From NCBI RefSeq assembly GCF_963924675.1, contig NC_089228.1, forward strand, positions 90,178,894 through 90,242,893: a stretch of 64,000 bases of DNA, given 5' to 3'. Positions 33,741 through 45,430 of the stretch are shown here, one piece after another. This DNA is from Phocoena phocoena. Taxonomy: Eukaryota; Chordata; Mammalia; Artiodactyla; Phocoenidae. The stretch's first letter is position 1. Every line of letters starts with the position of its first letter. A program made the position numbers and the translations under genes. The notes under the pieces are model-generated. The model did not search any database. It worked only from the letters and a program-made list of their open reading frames with translations, and had not been told where the DNA came from.

Positions 33741-34620
33741 ACTGTCCTTGGGAGGGAAAAATTACATTGATAGGTGAGGGGAAATGGTCCTACTTGTTCC
33801 TTTGTTTTATTTTTCCATGTTTGCTTTAACATTTGTGAAGGTTATTTTATTGACCATTAATATCAGAAATATTCCATTTTTTCTTAAATAGATAATAACT
33901 CTGTCTCATCCACGTTGTTGAGCAAAACTGACTTACTCTACTTCTCAAGAATTTTGCTGTCACCATGACATATGGGGAGAGAAAGGTCAAAGAATGAATG
34001 AATGAATGAATGATGCATTGTGATAGCTGGTGTTCTTATAATACAGGCTGCCAAAGAAGGAAAAGTGCAGAATTTGCTTGCCAGGATATCTAAATTGAGC
34101 ATAGCCTCAGGATAGGATAAAGTGCAAGCATTTCCTTCTTTTTCTTTCCTGGTGTGTCCACGATGAGACTGAATTGGAGATCACACTGCCATAGTAACGT
34201 AGGGTTGCTCTAGGTGAATAGTGATGTTGTTGCTGGATTTTTCTCCATCTTCCCTCTAGCCCATTAAAGGCTCTATAGCAATTTCGAGGCATCCCTTCAA
34301 TACTTGGGTGTCTATCCTAGCCTTGACATCGTGGTAACTTTTTCCAGGCTCTTTCTTTACATAGCTTCTAAGTACAGAACAGGCTCCCCAGAGTAGCTTG
34401 AGATTATTTTACATTAGAGAAAACAGCTATTTGGGACTGAGTTGATTTAGAAGTCGCTTCTTTTAAGTACTTCCAGAACATACCTTCATTCCAGTTTGCC
34501 TAGCTTTGTTATGAAAGCATAGATATGCTGTGGGGAAGCAAGACTTTCCAAATAATGTAATGTGCTCTCTGCCCAAGTTCTTTGATTCCTTGCACCACAA
34601 TGTGCTTCTATAGTATTTCT
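33741..34620. other. Unassigned sequence
   Basis: Nothing named apart from a (GAAT)4-5 run near 33994-34012. Confidence 0.35.
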
Positions 34621-34643
34621 TGCAGAATCCATGGACCAGTTTT

Positions 34644-34996
34644 ATTTTTAATTGAAGTATAGTTGATTTACAATGTTGTGTTTGTTTCAGGTGTACAACA
34701 AAGTGATTCAGACATATGTATATATATTCTTTTTCAAATTCTTTTCTCTTATAGCTTATTACAAAATATTAAGTATAGTTCCTTGTGCTATACAGTAGGT
34801 CCTTGTTGTTTATTTTATATATAACAGTGTGTACATGTTAATCCCAAACTCCTAATTTATCCGCCCCCCACCCTTTTCCCCTTTGGTAACCATAAGTTTG
34901 TTTTCTATGTCTGTGGGTCTGTTTCTCTTTTGAACATAAGTTAATTTGTACCATGTGTTTTAGATTCCACATATAAGCGACATCATGTAATATTTG
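34644..34996 (-). mobile_element. L1 3' UTR fragment with TSD
   Basis: The plus strand reads 'attgaagtatagttgattta', 'caatgttgtgtttgtttcag', 'agtatagttccttgtgctat', 'agattccacatataagcgac'. It is a reverse-oriented, 5'-truncated L1. TSDs tccatggaccagtttt are identical at 34628-34643 and 34997-35012, so this is one intact insertion event. Confidence 0.92.
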
Positions 34997-35012
34997 TCCA
35001 TGGACCAGTTTT

Positions 35013-35760
35013 TAAAATGAGAGTTAGTAAAGGTGCAAGTTATGAAAAGAGGTATTAGATATAAATGTGTTTTCGCCTAAGATTCCAGGCTACTTCTTTG
35101 CCAAAAGCCAGCAGAAAGCCAAGAAAAAAAGAATATAGCCTCAGCAGGGTGTTATAGTGGAAGGCAGAGGGCAAACATACACAGGATTACAGTGTCATGT
35201 AGGAAAAAAGTGTGAAAAATGCATGGTGGCAAGAGAAAAAGCTCTCGGTTTTTGAAATGTGTTATACATATGTGTGTTTTTTTTCTTCTGCTCATTTCCC
35301 TCTACACTTTCAATGTGAAATTCTCGATGCTATGAGAGACACTGTCTGCCACACGATGAGCTTTTGTGTGGACTGCATTGTGCGCCAGGGCAGCTGAGCG
35401 CTCTAGTTCTGGCTAGTTAATTGGTACCGAAAAGGAAATGCCTATGAAAAATTTCCCAACTGTTCCTTTTGCAGCTGTTCTACCTGAGAGCAGGTTTATA
35501 AGCCAGCCAAGATCTGTCTGGTGTGGGGTGGCAGCAGTGGTAAGGAGGTCCACCAGAGAAGACCCCTTCAGAAAAGCATTCCACATCAGTGTTTCAGGAA
35601 ATAAAATTTCCTTTATTATTTTCTCCCTATTCTGTTTCCATTAGTGTAACAGTGTGAGTTACTGAAAAATTAATTGGGGTCCTGTCCTTTTTATGGCCCT
35701 ACAGTCTTCCACAAAAAGGATGAGAAGGTACGTTTTTCTCCCCTTTAAGCAAAAGTAACA
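35013..35760. other. Unassigned sequence
   Basis: No gene or named repeat recognised. Confidence 0.35.
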
Positions 35761-35763
35761 TAA

Positions 35764-35892
35764 GCAGTGCTACTCAGAGTGGTCCAAGGGCCAGCAGCAT
35801 CACCCGGGAGCTTGTCAGAAATGGACATTCTTGGGCCCAACCTCGGGTCAACTGAAGCAGAATCTCTCAGGTGGAGACCAGCAATCTGTGTT
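35764..35892 (+). mobile_element. MER5A-like hAT MITE (left part)
   Basis: The order 'agtgctactcagagtggtcc', 'agcagcatcacccgggagct', 'gcagaatctctcaggtggag', 'cagcaatctgtgttttt' is that of MER5A. A SINE follows directly and the right part of the element is not recognisable beyond it. Confidence 0.8.
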
Positions 35893-35899
35893 TTTGTTT

Positions 35900-36109
35900 T
35901 GTTTTTTTTTTTCTCTGCGTTATGCGGGCCTCTCACTGCTGTGGCCTCTCCCGTTGCGGAGCACAGGCTCCAGATGCGCAGGCTCAGCGACCATGGCTCA
36001 CGGGCACAGCTGCTCCGCGGCATGTGGGATCCTCCCAGACCGGGGCACGAACCCGCGTCCCCTGCATTGGCAGGTGGACTCTCAACCACTGCGCCACCAG
36101 GGAAGCCCC
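35900..36109 (-). mobile_element. CHR-2-type SINE
   Basis: Reverse copy: minus start gggcttccctggtggcgcag, tail in the T-rich 35900-35913. Imperfect TSDs are ctgtgtttttgtt (from 35886) and ctgtgttttgtt (from 36110). It landed in the MER5A-like element. Confidence 0.9.
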
Positions 36110-36144
36110 CTGTGTTTTGTTGGATCTTATATGTGTTCTGTTTT

Positions 36145-36255
36145 ATTTATTTATTTAAAATTTTTATTTTATATTTCAGGTGTACAGCAAAGTGATTCAG
36201 TTATACATATACATGTATCTGTTCTTTTTCAGATTCTTTTCCCATTTAGGTTATT
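36145..36255 (-). mobile_element. L1 3' end, 5'-truncated
   Basis: The plus strand shows 'aaaatttttattttatattt', 'aggtgtacagcaaagtgatt', 'tcttttcccatttaggttat'. This is the reverse of the L1 3' UTR. Confidence 0.8.
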
Positions 36256-37135
36256 AAATTCTCCAGGGAGTTTTATGAACTCTAAAGTGTGAGAAGGAGT
36301 ACAGGAGGGAGGAGATCACCTTTGTGTTTAGAGCCCATCTGCGTGTATTTTGCTGGATTGTCCCAAAGAGATGAAGGTAGTTGGCAAATGACACCATTTC
36401 TAAGGAATGCCCATTAGGTGGCAGAACCTCTGAGGAGAGGCCCTGGGGACACCTGAATACAGATCACCAAATGTGTGGCCTTGAGAGTGGCAGTGAAGAT
36501 CCTGGCTGCTGACTTTAGCTTGAAAAGTATGGACACTGCCACCTGAGCCATCCAACCAACTATTTGTGTGCCAGGTGATCGTGGGCAACGAGCATCTCTT
36601 GGGGAGGCTACTGAAACTGGCAAGCCAGAGCTCCCCCCGTCCAGGGTTCTCAGACTGTGTCAGCCCAGAGTTCTCAGATAATCTCAGGAAAGTAAGGGCA
36701 GGTCCCCATAATATGCCTCAGATTGGATTTTCTTCCAATTTTGGCTTGTATGGAGCAAAACAGTTCAGTTCCATTCCAAAAACAAATAAAATATACACTT
36801 GAGTGTATCATAAAAACCGCTCATAAACATAACAGTGGGGAGAAATAGTATTCAAGAAGGCATGTCAAATATGAGAATGTCTTTTTCCCCCCTGTTCATA
36901 ATAAAAATGGAGAATTCTTATATCTGATATCCTCTGAGAACTGCTCTGTAGGAGGTTTTTAGCAAATTCTTTATGGTTAACTAGCTGGCAGAAGCGAAAA
37001 CATATATTCCCTTTATTTGTCTCTGTATGAAAATTGTTTTTAAAAGCACTTGTAGAGAATAAGAGGAAATGGAAATGCCATGACTGGTTGGTTTAAGGTT
37101 GACCTGCAGAAACTTTAAGGTTGCAGTAGAAAAAG
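36256..37135. other. Unassigned sequence
   Basis: No gene recognised. The short opposed frames at 36400-36802 have no motif. A CTCF-like motif at 36411-36424 is listed separately. Confidence 0.35.
36411..36424 (+). promoter_or_regulatory. CTCF core-like motif
   Basis: The 14-mer ccattaggtggcag differs at one position from the CTCF core consensus (CCASYAGRKGGCRS). A single motif match is weak evidence, since such matches occur by chance in any large window. Confidence 0.25.
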
Positions 37136-37139
37136 GGCA

Positions 37140-37235
37140 GGACTGAGAGGCCTGGACTTGACTCCCAGCTATACGACCTCAGACTAGGTGACTTTATTTT
37201 TCTGTGGCTGGGTTTCACCGTCATCTTCTAAGGAT
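37140..37235 (+). repeat. MIR SINE fragment
   Basis: 'ggacttgactcccagctata', 'cgacctcagactaggtgac' then 'ctgtggctgggtttcacc' match the MIR core on the plus strand. Confidence 0.6.
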
Positions 37236-37329
37236 TCATTTCATCAGAGCTTGATATAGCTCACTCTTTCTCCTGATAGAAGTTTCTGCTTTGAGATCAC
37301 CCGCTGAGAATGGCCTTCCTTGACCTCCA

Positions 37330-37575
37330 TATTTAAAATGTGCCCCTCTCCTCTCCCAGTGCCATTCTATCTCCTTGTTCTGTTTAGTTTCTTCTTGGCA
37401 TTTACCTGAAATTGTGTTATATATTTATACACTTGCTTGCTTATAGCCTGTTTTCCCCAGAAAGTAAGCTCAATGAGGACAGGAATGTTATGCATCTTGT
37501 TCATCCTTCTACCTCCTTGAGTAGAAGATGGCTGTAGGCAACAGTAGGCACTCATATACATTTATTGGATGAATG
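37330..37575 (+). repeat. L2 LINE 3' end
   Basis: It shows 'ccccagaaagtaagctcaat', 'gaggacaggaatgttatgc' and the terminal 'ggcactcatatacatttatt', 'ggatgaatgaataag'. This is the standard L2 3' end in the plus orientation. Confidence 0.75.
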
Positions 37576-37689
37576 AATAAGTGATCTGTAATACGGTTAC
37601 ATAGTGTAGACCTTCTGGTACTTTTGTGATAATTAGATCACCTAATCTAGGTGGACGCACATGCATGTCATCGTGGAGGTTACCTAGTA

Positions 37690-37910
37690 ATGTGGTTGAG
37701 AACTTGGGCTTTGGGGTCAGAGAGATTGGGGTTTGATACCTGGTTCTGTGGTTGACCAGTAATAGTAACCTGGGGCAGGTTATGTTACCTCTGTTGGCCT
37801 GTTTCTTGCCTATATACCTGCAATATGGGCTTGATATGAAAATTAATAAAATAATGTAGGCTTAGCAAAGTGCACAGTATTTATGAAATAGTAGAGTGAA
37901 TGAATGAAGC
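37690..37910 (+). repeat. MIR SINE, nearly complete
   Basis: The order 'gttgagaacttgggctttgg', 'gggtttgatacctggttctg', 'aacctggggcaggttatgtt', 'gcttagcaaagtgcacag' spans most of a MIR on the plus strand. Confidence 0.75.
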
Positions 37911-38194
37911 TCATGAAAGTACTTTGGAAAAGGCATAAATCTACAGCAATATAAAATGTGACTATTCATATAACTAACAATAATAAGCACCAAAGTGCCT
38001 CCTCTTGAGGTCCTAACACCTATTTCCTACAGGCAGAGAAACATACCCAGCAAAATTTGTAAGAATTGCCCACATCGTGTGCTGTGAAACACTGAAGGGA
38101 CACAACCTTTCCCAACTCCATTGTCCTGTGACAACATTTATTATACCCCATCTCACACGGAGGAAGAGAAACAAACCCAAACTCTGGAATGCAT

Positions 38195-38315
38195 GTCAGG
38201 TGACCTCTATTCTGGTTCTAGGTCTGTCACTAATATGGTTTGTAATTCTTGGCAAGTAGTAACCTCTGGATCCCAGGTTTTTCGTCTTCTGAATAATGAT
38301 AGAGGGATAGATGAT
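38195..38315 (+). repeat. MIR SINE fragment
   Basis: 'tctattctggttctaggtct', 'gtaattcttggcaagtag', 'taacctctggatcccagg', 'gaataatgatagagg' follow the MIR order. Confidence 0.65.
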
Positions 38316-38353
38316 CACGATGGCTTTTTTCAGTGTAAATATTCCATTAACTT

Positions 38354-38541
38354 TCTTTTTTAAATTTTTTAAGTTTATTTGGCTGTGCTGGGTCTTCGTT
38401 GTAGTACGTGGGATCTTTGCTGCGACATGCGGGATCTTTTAGTTGTGGCATACAGGATCTAATTCCCTGACTAGGGATTGAACCCGGGCTTCCTGCATTG
38501 AGAGCGCGGAGCCTTAACCACTGGACCACCAGGGAAGTCCC
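38354..38541 (-). mobile_element. CHR-1-like tRNA-derived SINE
   Basis: The minus strand begins gggacttccctggtggtcca and continues 'ctccgcgctctcaatgcagg' with the tRNA-like head, ending in a weak A-rich tail. TSDs tccattaactt are identical at 38343-38353 and 38542-38552. Confidence 0.88.
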
Positions 38542-38559
38542 TCCATTAACTTACTTTCT

Positions 38560-41285
38560 TATAGCTTATTTATATGGGCCTTTTATTTTGATTTCCTGAG
38601 CCCCCTTCTAACCACGTCATGGACAATCCAGGTGATCCTGAAACATCAGCTTAGCACCTCCTCTAAAAACTCTAGCACATCACAGAGCTTCATTCCTGAT
38701 GCCATAACTTTTATTAAGATGCCTTATTGAAATTGGAGGTTGTAAATATTTAAGATGCCATCATTCAGTTTCTAGTTTTATTAATATTGGGAGGACATTA
38801 AAATATTGATATTTGTTATAAGGAAAACAAGGGGGTATCAATTTTTCTTTTGGCTAAATGAGGTTTAATTTTATTTTGTGAGAGAAATATTTCAAAAAAT
38901 AGTATTATTATAAAGGAATTGTGGGAAGTAGAAAGTCAGAGTGAGAGATGCTGCCCAAATGGGCTTAGCATCAACACTTCCGTTTGTTTCAAATGCTTCT
39001 GTACAACATATGAGTGTGAATCAAATGAAATTAAAAGGGTGCCTATAATGTGTTTTATAAAATAAATTTCTGAAAAGGAGAAACTTTAAAGGGATCTCAA
39101 GCTGCCCATCTGCCTGACTCTTCTCAATTCAGAACACAAAGAGCTCGGCACAAAAGACCTGGCTGACCAGCAACTCTTTCATCAGTGGACAAGTTCAGCT
39201 CAGGCTTCCGTGGTCTCTGGCCTTCCTAAGCTGCAAAGCTTCAGCTCCTGCTTTGGCTGGTGCCCTCCTCTGAGGGCACAAAGTTTACTCTTGAGCCTAT
39301 AACAATACCAAGACCCTCCATGGCTTTGAGCCACTTTCCTGAACTGATTTTTCCCCTCTTGTCCTCCAATTTGATAATTGTCTGGATCACACCAAATGGT
39401 ACTTGATTGTTCCAGAACATAATCCTAATATACATACAAAATGATGCCCGATTTATGATTTACGTAACCCTTATCTTTCCACCTACATCAAAATTTCTTA
39501 TATTTTATTTTGTCTTCTCACTCACATCAAAAGTTATTATATTTTATTGTTACCCCTCACCAGAATCTTGAGTTGATGATCATAAGAGATTATAGAGAGA
39601 GGAAACACTTCAAAAACTGGTTGATGAAGCAATTGTATCTGTACAGAACCAGCATAACATTCCATGTCTCATGGTTACCCAACGTTAATGTGTACTGATG
39701 AGCACCAAGGTGATAGAGGTCTTTCTTTAAAATGAGATAAGAGACTCAGTAGAGCATTTTAATGCAGCCTCATCTCACTCATCCTCAATTATTAGGGTTA
39801 TGTTCACTACTATTTTTAAAAATGTGCATGCAAATGGCATCATTAGTCCATAATTAATGCTTCTTGTCCCGCGGGGCTCTGCAGTGGCCTCTGGGTGATG
39901 TGAAGGACGCTGTCTGCGTTGGCTGCCCTGTGTTCTCACTGTGTGTTATTTACTGTGTGCAGTGAGCACAGGCGTTACGTGGGCTTCTGTTCCTTGCCAT
40001 GCTTCGGTGCTTCCTTACTGCGAGCAGGCAATAAAGTCAGATTTAAAGGAATCCTGCTCTTCCAAAGAGGTCAGAACAAGTGCTCAAAGAGCATTTTATA
40101 TTTTTCTCCTGCACAGCAAGTGACTTGCGAAGTGCCTTCCTGTATAAAATTGAATCAGGGCTGTTGTCCATTTGGGGGGAAAAAAGTGTCCAACCACAAA
40201 CAATGGCTCAAACTTGTTAGCATGTGATTTTGCATATGATTTGCATGTTAACGGCCTTGATGTCAAAACATACAGTCATCTACCTGTCCCTGTTCCTTCC
40301 CCTCTATTGTCAAGACAGGCTGATTCGTCTTATTAAAGTTAACTCTCAGGCTTCTCCCAGTCTCAACCCCAACAGAATGAAAAGCTGCTACGATGACACA
40401 AGATGTTGTAAATTGTTCTGATTCTGCTGCAAGATCTGTCATCGTGATGGTAAAAAGCTAAAGTGAGGAAGTCAGTTGTATGGATGAAATTTTCAATTTG
40501 TGAGATGGAAGATTGATTATTGTTAACCTTATTCTCTAAGCCCAGAGAGCTTTTTTCTTCTTATTACCCTAAAACTGCAAAGAATGGCTATTTGGATGTT
40601 CTGTCACTTATCTCTTCCAAATGGTTTTAGTTTTAAACAAACAAATAAATAAATCTATGATCTATGCATAAGAGCTGCTCATGTTTCTGTACAACTAAAT
40701 ATTTCAGATGTTTAGGAATAAAAATAAACTAAAGGAAACAAAGCAAGTAGAAAATTCTAATGAGGAGTGTATTTGTCCAAGGATGTCATCCTAGACATCA
40801 TTTTGATGGGGAGAATGAAGGTTTGTTAGTGGAAGGCATTTTCCTCAAATTAGTAGCCGAGAGAGACACTGCATGTGGAAATACTTGCTAATAAGGGTGA
40901 GATGTTTGATTTCAGAGTCCAATTAATTCAGAAGTGACTTGAGCTCTCTGGCGTACTTAGATTTGGTACATACAACTACACACATACACACACACTCCTC
41001 CATGATAATTTAAAGAATTGCATTAGGGAAACTGACAATGTTTGTGTATTGCTAAGAGATTTAAAGTTATCGTTAAGATGGTAGGTACTCTGCAGGAATA
41101 CAAAGAGATATAATGAAATCCCAACCTTCAATTCAACTATGATCTAGCTGGGAAGACAAATCAAACGCATGTAAGAGTACAGCTAACATTTTACAGACCA
41201 TAAATACATAAGATTCTGAGGAAGGAAGTTATGGTGTTAAAGTTCTTCATGAGTCTTCAGGATATAGCAAAGACAATTATAATAT
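38560..41285. other. Long unassigned stretch
   Basis: About 2.7 kb with no gene or repeat family I can name. It includes a GC-richer part (39860-40130) and an octamer-like cluster at 40228-40250. The frames at 39241-39435 (-) and 39919-40227 (+) have no recognised domain. A (AAAT)n run lies near 40637-40655. Confidence 0.4.
40228..40250. promoter_or_regulatory. Octamer-like (POU) motif pair
   Basis: An exact octamer atttgcat at 40239-40246 lies next to a near match (attttgcat, 40228-40236), followed directly by gttaac. The clustering may be chance; no gene start is visible nearby. Confidence 0.2.
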
Positions 41286-41400
41286 TATTCATTTATCCAT
41301 TTACTCAGCTAATATTTATTGAGGGCCTATGCATTAGGCACTATGCCAAGTGCTAGATATAAAGCAATGAGTGAGGCACAGTTCCTATTTCCTGATTCAA
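41286..41400 (-). repeat. L2/MIR3-like fragment
   Basis: 'atttactcagctaatattta', 'ttgagggcctatgcatt', 'gccaagtgctagatataaag' is the common reverse form of an L2-group 3' end. Confidence 0.6.
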
Positions 41401-41456
41401 TAATAACTAATAAAAATAATTAATTTGTATGGTATGGAAGGGTTTATGAAACTCTT

Positions 41457-41611
41457 TTTTTAGAGCTTACTTAATTTTTTTTAAACTTTTAAACAAAATT
41501 TGTTTATTTATCTATCTATTTACTTATTTATTTATTTGGCTGTGTCAGGTCTTAGCTGCGGCACTTGGGATCTTTGTTGCGGCATGAGGGATTTTTCGTT
41601 GCGGGGAGCAG
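41457..41611 (-). mobile_element. CHR-1-like SINE, head missing
   Basis: Only the tail-side half is present (plus: 'atttggctgtgtcaggtctt', 'agctgcggcacttgggatct', 'ttgcggcatgaggg'). The tRNA-like head is missing. TSDs atgaaactctt flank it at 41446-41456 and 41612-41622, so it was inserted already 5'-truncated, which is unusual for a short SINE. Confidence 0.82.
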
Positions 41612-41830
41612 ATGAAACTCTTCTTGTATTTGATGTTTAATTACATAATCAATACAACCTTAAGATGATGGTACCCATTTTTTGATGAACATACTTTCAG
41701 AGAGGGAAATGAGTTTTCAAAGTCTCGCAGCAATAAGGTGGCTGAGGCTGGACTTGAACTTCTGATTTCAAGTATATCAGAGTAGAGCAATCTAATTGGA
41801 GCGAGGGTTTCATGTATGAGAGAAGTAGAG

Positions 41831-42032
41831 GGGCTTCCCTGGTGGCTCAGTGGTTGAGAGTCCGCCTGCCGTTGCAGGGGACGTGGGTTCGTGCCCCGGT
41901 CCGGGAGGATCCCACATGCCGCGGAGCGGCTGGGCCCGTGAGCCATGGCCGCTGAGCCTGCGCGTCCGGAGCCTGTGCTCTGCAACAGGAGAGGCCACAA
42001 CGGTGAGAGGCCCGCGTAACGCAAAAAAAAAA
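41831..42032 (+). mobile_element. CHR-2-type SINE
   Basis: Complete copy from gggcttccctggtggctcag to gcgtaacgc plus an A-tail. TSDs agagaagtaga occur at 41819-41829 and 42033-42043. Confidence 0.93.
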
Positions 42033-42459
42033 AGAGAAGTAGAAAAAGTACCTAAAGAGTTTGTTAAGGGTAAGGCTATGCAAACTCTTGAAGAATAGGT
42101 TAAGAAATTTGGGAATGGGTACCATTACATTCTGAAGGGAGGAATCTTAGTAAAGAGAGCACTATATTAATGAAATTGATCCTGTGATGGTAGGCATAGT
42201 GAGCTCCAGACAGAGAAATTGTTGGCAACAGATCAGCCACTATCCCATCACAAGGTGACAACTCAGTTTATTCCAACATTGAATTGACCTTCCGGGCTAG
42301 AGGTTGCCACAGAAGTGGGAAGAAAGGAACAAATATAAGAATGGTGTGGTTTTTTTCTTTTTTTTGGCATGTACTATAATGCTGTTTATTAAGAAAGTAA
42401 TTATAGTTTATTAATATATTTATTATGATATGTGCTTCTCGTTTTTTTGTTTTCTTGCC

Positions 42460-42897
42460 TTTCAGTTTTATTTATTTTTAAATTGAGGTATACTTGACAT
42501 AACATTTTATCAGTTTCAAGTGTAAAACATAATGATTCGATATTTGTATATATTATGAAATGATCATCACAGTAAGTCTAGTTAACCTCCATTACCATAC
42601 CTAGTTACAAATTATTTTTTCTTATGATAAGAACTTATAAGATCTACTCTGTTAGCAACTTTCAAACATGCATTACAGCATTATTAACTATACTTGCTAT
42701 AATATACATTACATTTCCATGACTTATTTATTTTATAGCTGGAATTTAGTAACTTTCGACCATCTTTCCCCACCCCATCCCCAACTCCCACCTCTGGCAA
42801 CCACTAATCTGTTCTCTGTATCTATGAGCTAGCTGTTATATTTTGCTTTGTTTTTAGATTCCACATATAAGTGAGATCGTACAGTATTTGTCTTTTT
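42460..42897 (-). mobile_element. Older L1 3' UTR fragment
   Basis: The plus strand shows 'ttttaaattgaggtatactt', 'gacataacattttatcag', 'ccattaccatacctagttac', 'ggcaaccactaatctgttct', 'agattccacatataagtgag'. It is a reverse L1 3' end from an older subfamily than the one at 34644. Confidence 0.85.
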
Positions 42898-43635
42898 CTA
42901 TAAGAATGCCTACTGAAAAATAATTGACAAGAGTGATAATTGCTTGGATGTGAGATTTGGGGAAAAGGAAAGGTTAAAGTTTGTGTTCAGATTTTGACCT
43001 TGAGAATTCGAGAGTGCATAGTAGTCCTACCACGAAAAAGAAGTACAGAGCAATTGGGAGGAATTTTATTTCAGGGGGAGATGATAGGCGTAGTTTGGGG
43101 TGTTGAGAAGGAAATGATATTGTAATATTCAGTAGGTAACACACAGTTGTCAGTTGATGTTGAAGGCCTGGGTTCAGGACAGAGGGTTAGAGATGTGGCT
43201 TGGAGAGTTGTTTTTCATACAGATCACCATTTCCACAGTGGAAACCTTGCTGTGAGATGATATCTGAAGGAAGTGTAGAGAGTGAAATAAGCAGAGAGGG
43301 CTGAGGACTGAATGTTGTCCAAACAACCATGAATTCTTGATGAGTAATTATCCTTTCTGATCGATCCTCAATATTCCAGAGGTGCCAACTTTAGCCTATG
43401 TTATGTCTCTGTACACTTCAAGTAGCTAATGAATACGGTCCTGGACAGAGGAATCACCATAAGAAATATTTCTCCCAGGTCATCCTGGATTTTCTTTCTG
43501 GGCCAAAAGAGAGAAATGCTTATTTAAGAGCCAGGAGGTAGAATCATGACATGCCCTGATAATATTAGATAAGGTGGCTGTGGTATAATAAAAAATAAAT
43601 ATTTGATCTTTGTCCTGGTTCCTGGCACAGAGCTC
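42898..43635. other. Unassigned sequence
   Basis: No gene or named repeat recognised. Confidence 0.35.
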
Positions 43636-43639
43636 CTAA

Positions 43640-44375
43640 AACACTGCAAATCTCCTGAGTGACAACAGTGCTTTTCCTATGCTAAGGAGATGACTGCTGG
43701 CAGGGACTCCTAGATACCTTCTGCATGGGGACTGGTCACCAGAACCAAGGCATGATTAGAAGGTTGGATATTTCAGTGCTTTCTCCTAACCCCCATCTCT
43801 GGAAGGAGAGGGAGCTGAAGATTGAAGTCAGTCATCAAAGGCCAACGATTTAATCAATTAAGCCTATGTAATGAAAGCTCCACGAAAACTTCTAAACAGC
43901 AGAGTTTGGAGAGCTCTTGGGCTGGTGAACTCATCAGATTGCTAGGAGGATGGAGTGTCTGGAGACGGCATGAAAGCCACGTACTGTCCATCCCCGCCTC
44001 ATACCTTGCCAGGTGCATTTCTTCGTTTTGACCGTTCCTGAGTTGCATCCTTTATAATGAACCAGTATTCATTATAAAGCACTTTCCTGAATTCTATGAA
44101 TAATTCAAGTGAATTATTGAACCTGAGAGGGAGATGGTGGGAATCCTTGAATCTGTAGCCAGTCAAGAAGTGTGGGTAGCCTGGGTAACCCCTTGTGGCT
44201 GGTGTCGGAAGTGAGAGTAGTCTTGTAGGACTGAGCCCTTAACCTTTGGGGTCTGATAATAACTCCAGGTGTTTAGTGCCAAAATTGAGTTGAATGTTTT
44301 ACACCCAGTTGGTGTCAGAGAATCGGAGAATTGATGGGTGTTTTGCAAAGACACCACGTATTTGGTGTCAGGAGA
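43640..44375 (+). mobile_element. Endogenous retrovirus LTR
   Basis: The order 'ggactggtcaccagaaccaa', 'cctatgtaatgaaagctcc', 'gttcctgagttgcatccttt' with 'ataatgaac' (decayed poly(A) signal), 'gaattctatgaataattc', 'gggactgagcccttaacc'-like and 'ggtctgataataactccagg' marks U3-R-U5 of a solo LTR. It is the plus-strand relative of the LTR at 1225-2102. No gag/pol sequence adjoins it. Short frames over it are not genes. Confidence 0.72.
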
Positions 44376-44379
44376 AAAA

Positions 44380-45000
44380 AAAAAATCTGTGGTCCTGGAG
44401 GGTGCTGAGCTTGATCAATAATATTAATTAGTTCTGGGAATTCACCATTCTCAGCAATCTGTCCTGACCAACAGAAGCATATATCTGACTCTTAGCCACG
44501 AAGGTCCCTTCCCGTAGCCATACATCAACAGTGCTGCAGAGAATTCACATAGAAGGTTGCCAACAATCTTGTAAAATAAGGTTCTTTTAAATTGCATGGT
44601 GGCAGAAGCCAATCCAGAGTATAAGGAATGAAACTATGATTGTGAAGATATGGTGACCAGGTGGGCAGATCACTTGCTTGAAAAGCATTAGCAGAAAAGA
44701 AAGGACCTAGATGGCCGAAACGATCTGCAGGCTTCCTTGACTCAGCTGACTGCTCTTTGGGGATCCTCTGTAGGGAGTCCTCTAATCCCATCCCCCAAAT
44801 GTGGTTGAAAGCGGTATTATACGTTTGATTGCTATAAAATGAACTGATCCTGCATGGGAACTAAACTACAATGAGAGATTGTAGTAGCTATGGAGCAGAC
44901 CAGGAAGGTGTGCCAAAGATGAAAAACAAAGAAATATTTATAAGCATGTAAAATGGCAAACTTCAGTTTCAACTCATAGGATTTGTATAGACTTGGGAAG
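44380..45000. other. Unassigned sequence
   Basis: No named feature. Confidence 0.35.
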
Positions 45001-45004
45001 GAGC

Positions 45005-45115
45005 ACAGAGATTGTTCAACTAAACCTGTTCATTTTACATCTGGAAAGGTGAAGTAGCTTTTCTGGATCTTGCGACTACTCAGTAGTAAGGCTGGGACTT
45101 TACTAGGGCTTTGGG
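45005..45115 (-). repeat. MIR SINE fragment
   Basis: 'cattttacatctggaaaggt', 'gaagtagcttttctggatc', 'cagtagtaaggctgggactt' are the reverse of the MIR order. Confidence 0.6.
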
Positions 45116-45149
45116 ACCTCACTCACATATCTTCTTTCCCCTCCTCCCA

Positions 45150-45430
45150 CTGCCACTTCCTGATTTTGTACGTGGCCACTGTGCTTCTGGCCACCTGGAT
45201 ACCGCCTGTCTCCTCACAAACTTCCCACCTTTGATCGTGGTGTTTCCTATCCTCGTTCTACACTCTTCTCTTAACCCTCTGTGTTAAATTCTAACTTTCC
45301 TTTGAGATTTATTTAAATTTTATGTCTTCCATGAAGACTTCCTTGAATACGCTTCTTAACAGTTCTCTCCTTCTGGCTCTTCTAGCATATTGATTCATTC
45401 TTGTACTGTTCTTATTTATGGACTGCTCCG
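45150..45430 (+). repeat. L2 LINE fragment
   Basis: 'tcctcacaaacttcccacc' and 'tttatgtcttccatgaagac', 'ttccttgaata' are typical of the plus-strand L2 3' region. The 70-codon frame following it is not a recognised gene. Confidence 0.55.

Noticed and set aside
35767..36292. 142- and 153-codon frames
   Set aside because: They cross a MER5A-like piece, a SINE and an L1 3' end; no host protein is encoded.
41641..42125. 127- and 92-codon minus frames
   Set aside because: Antisense translation of the CHR-2 SINE and flank.
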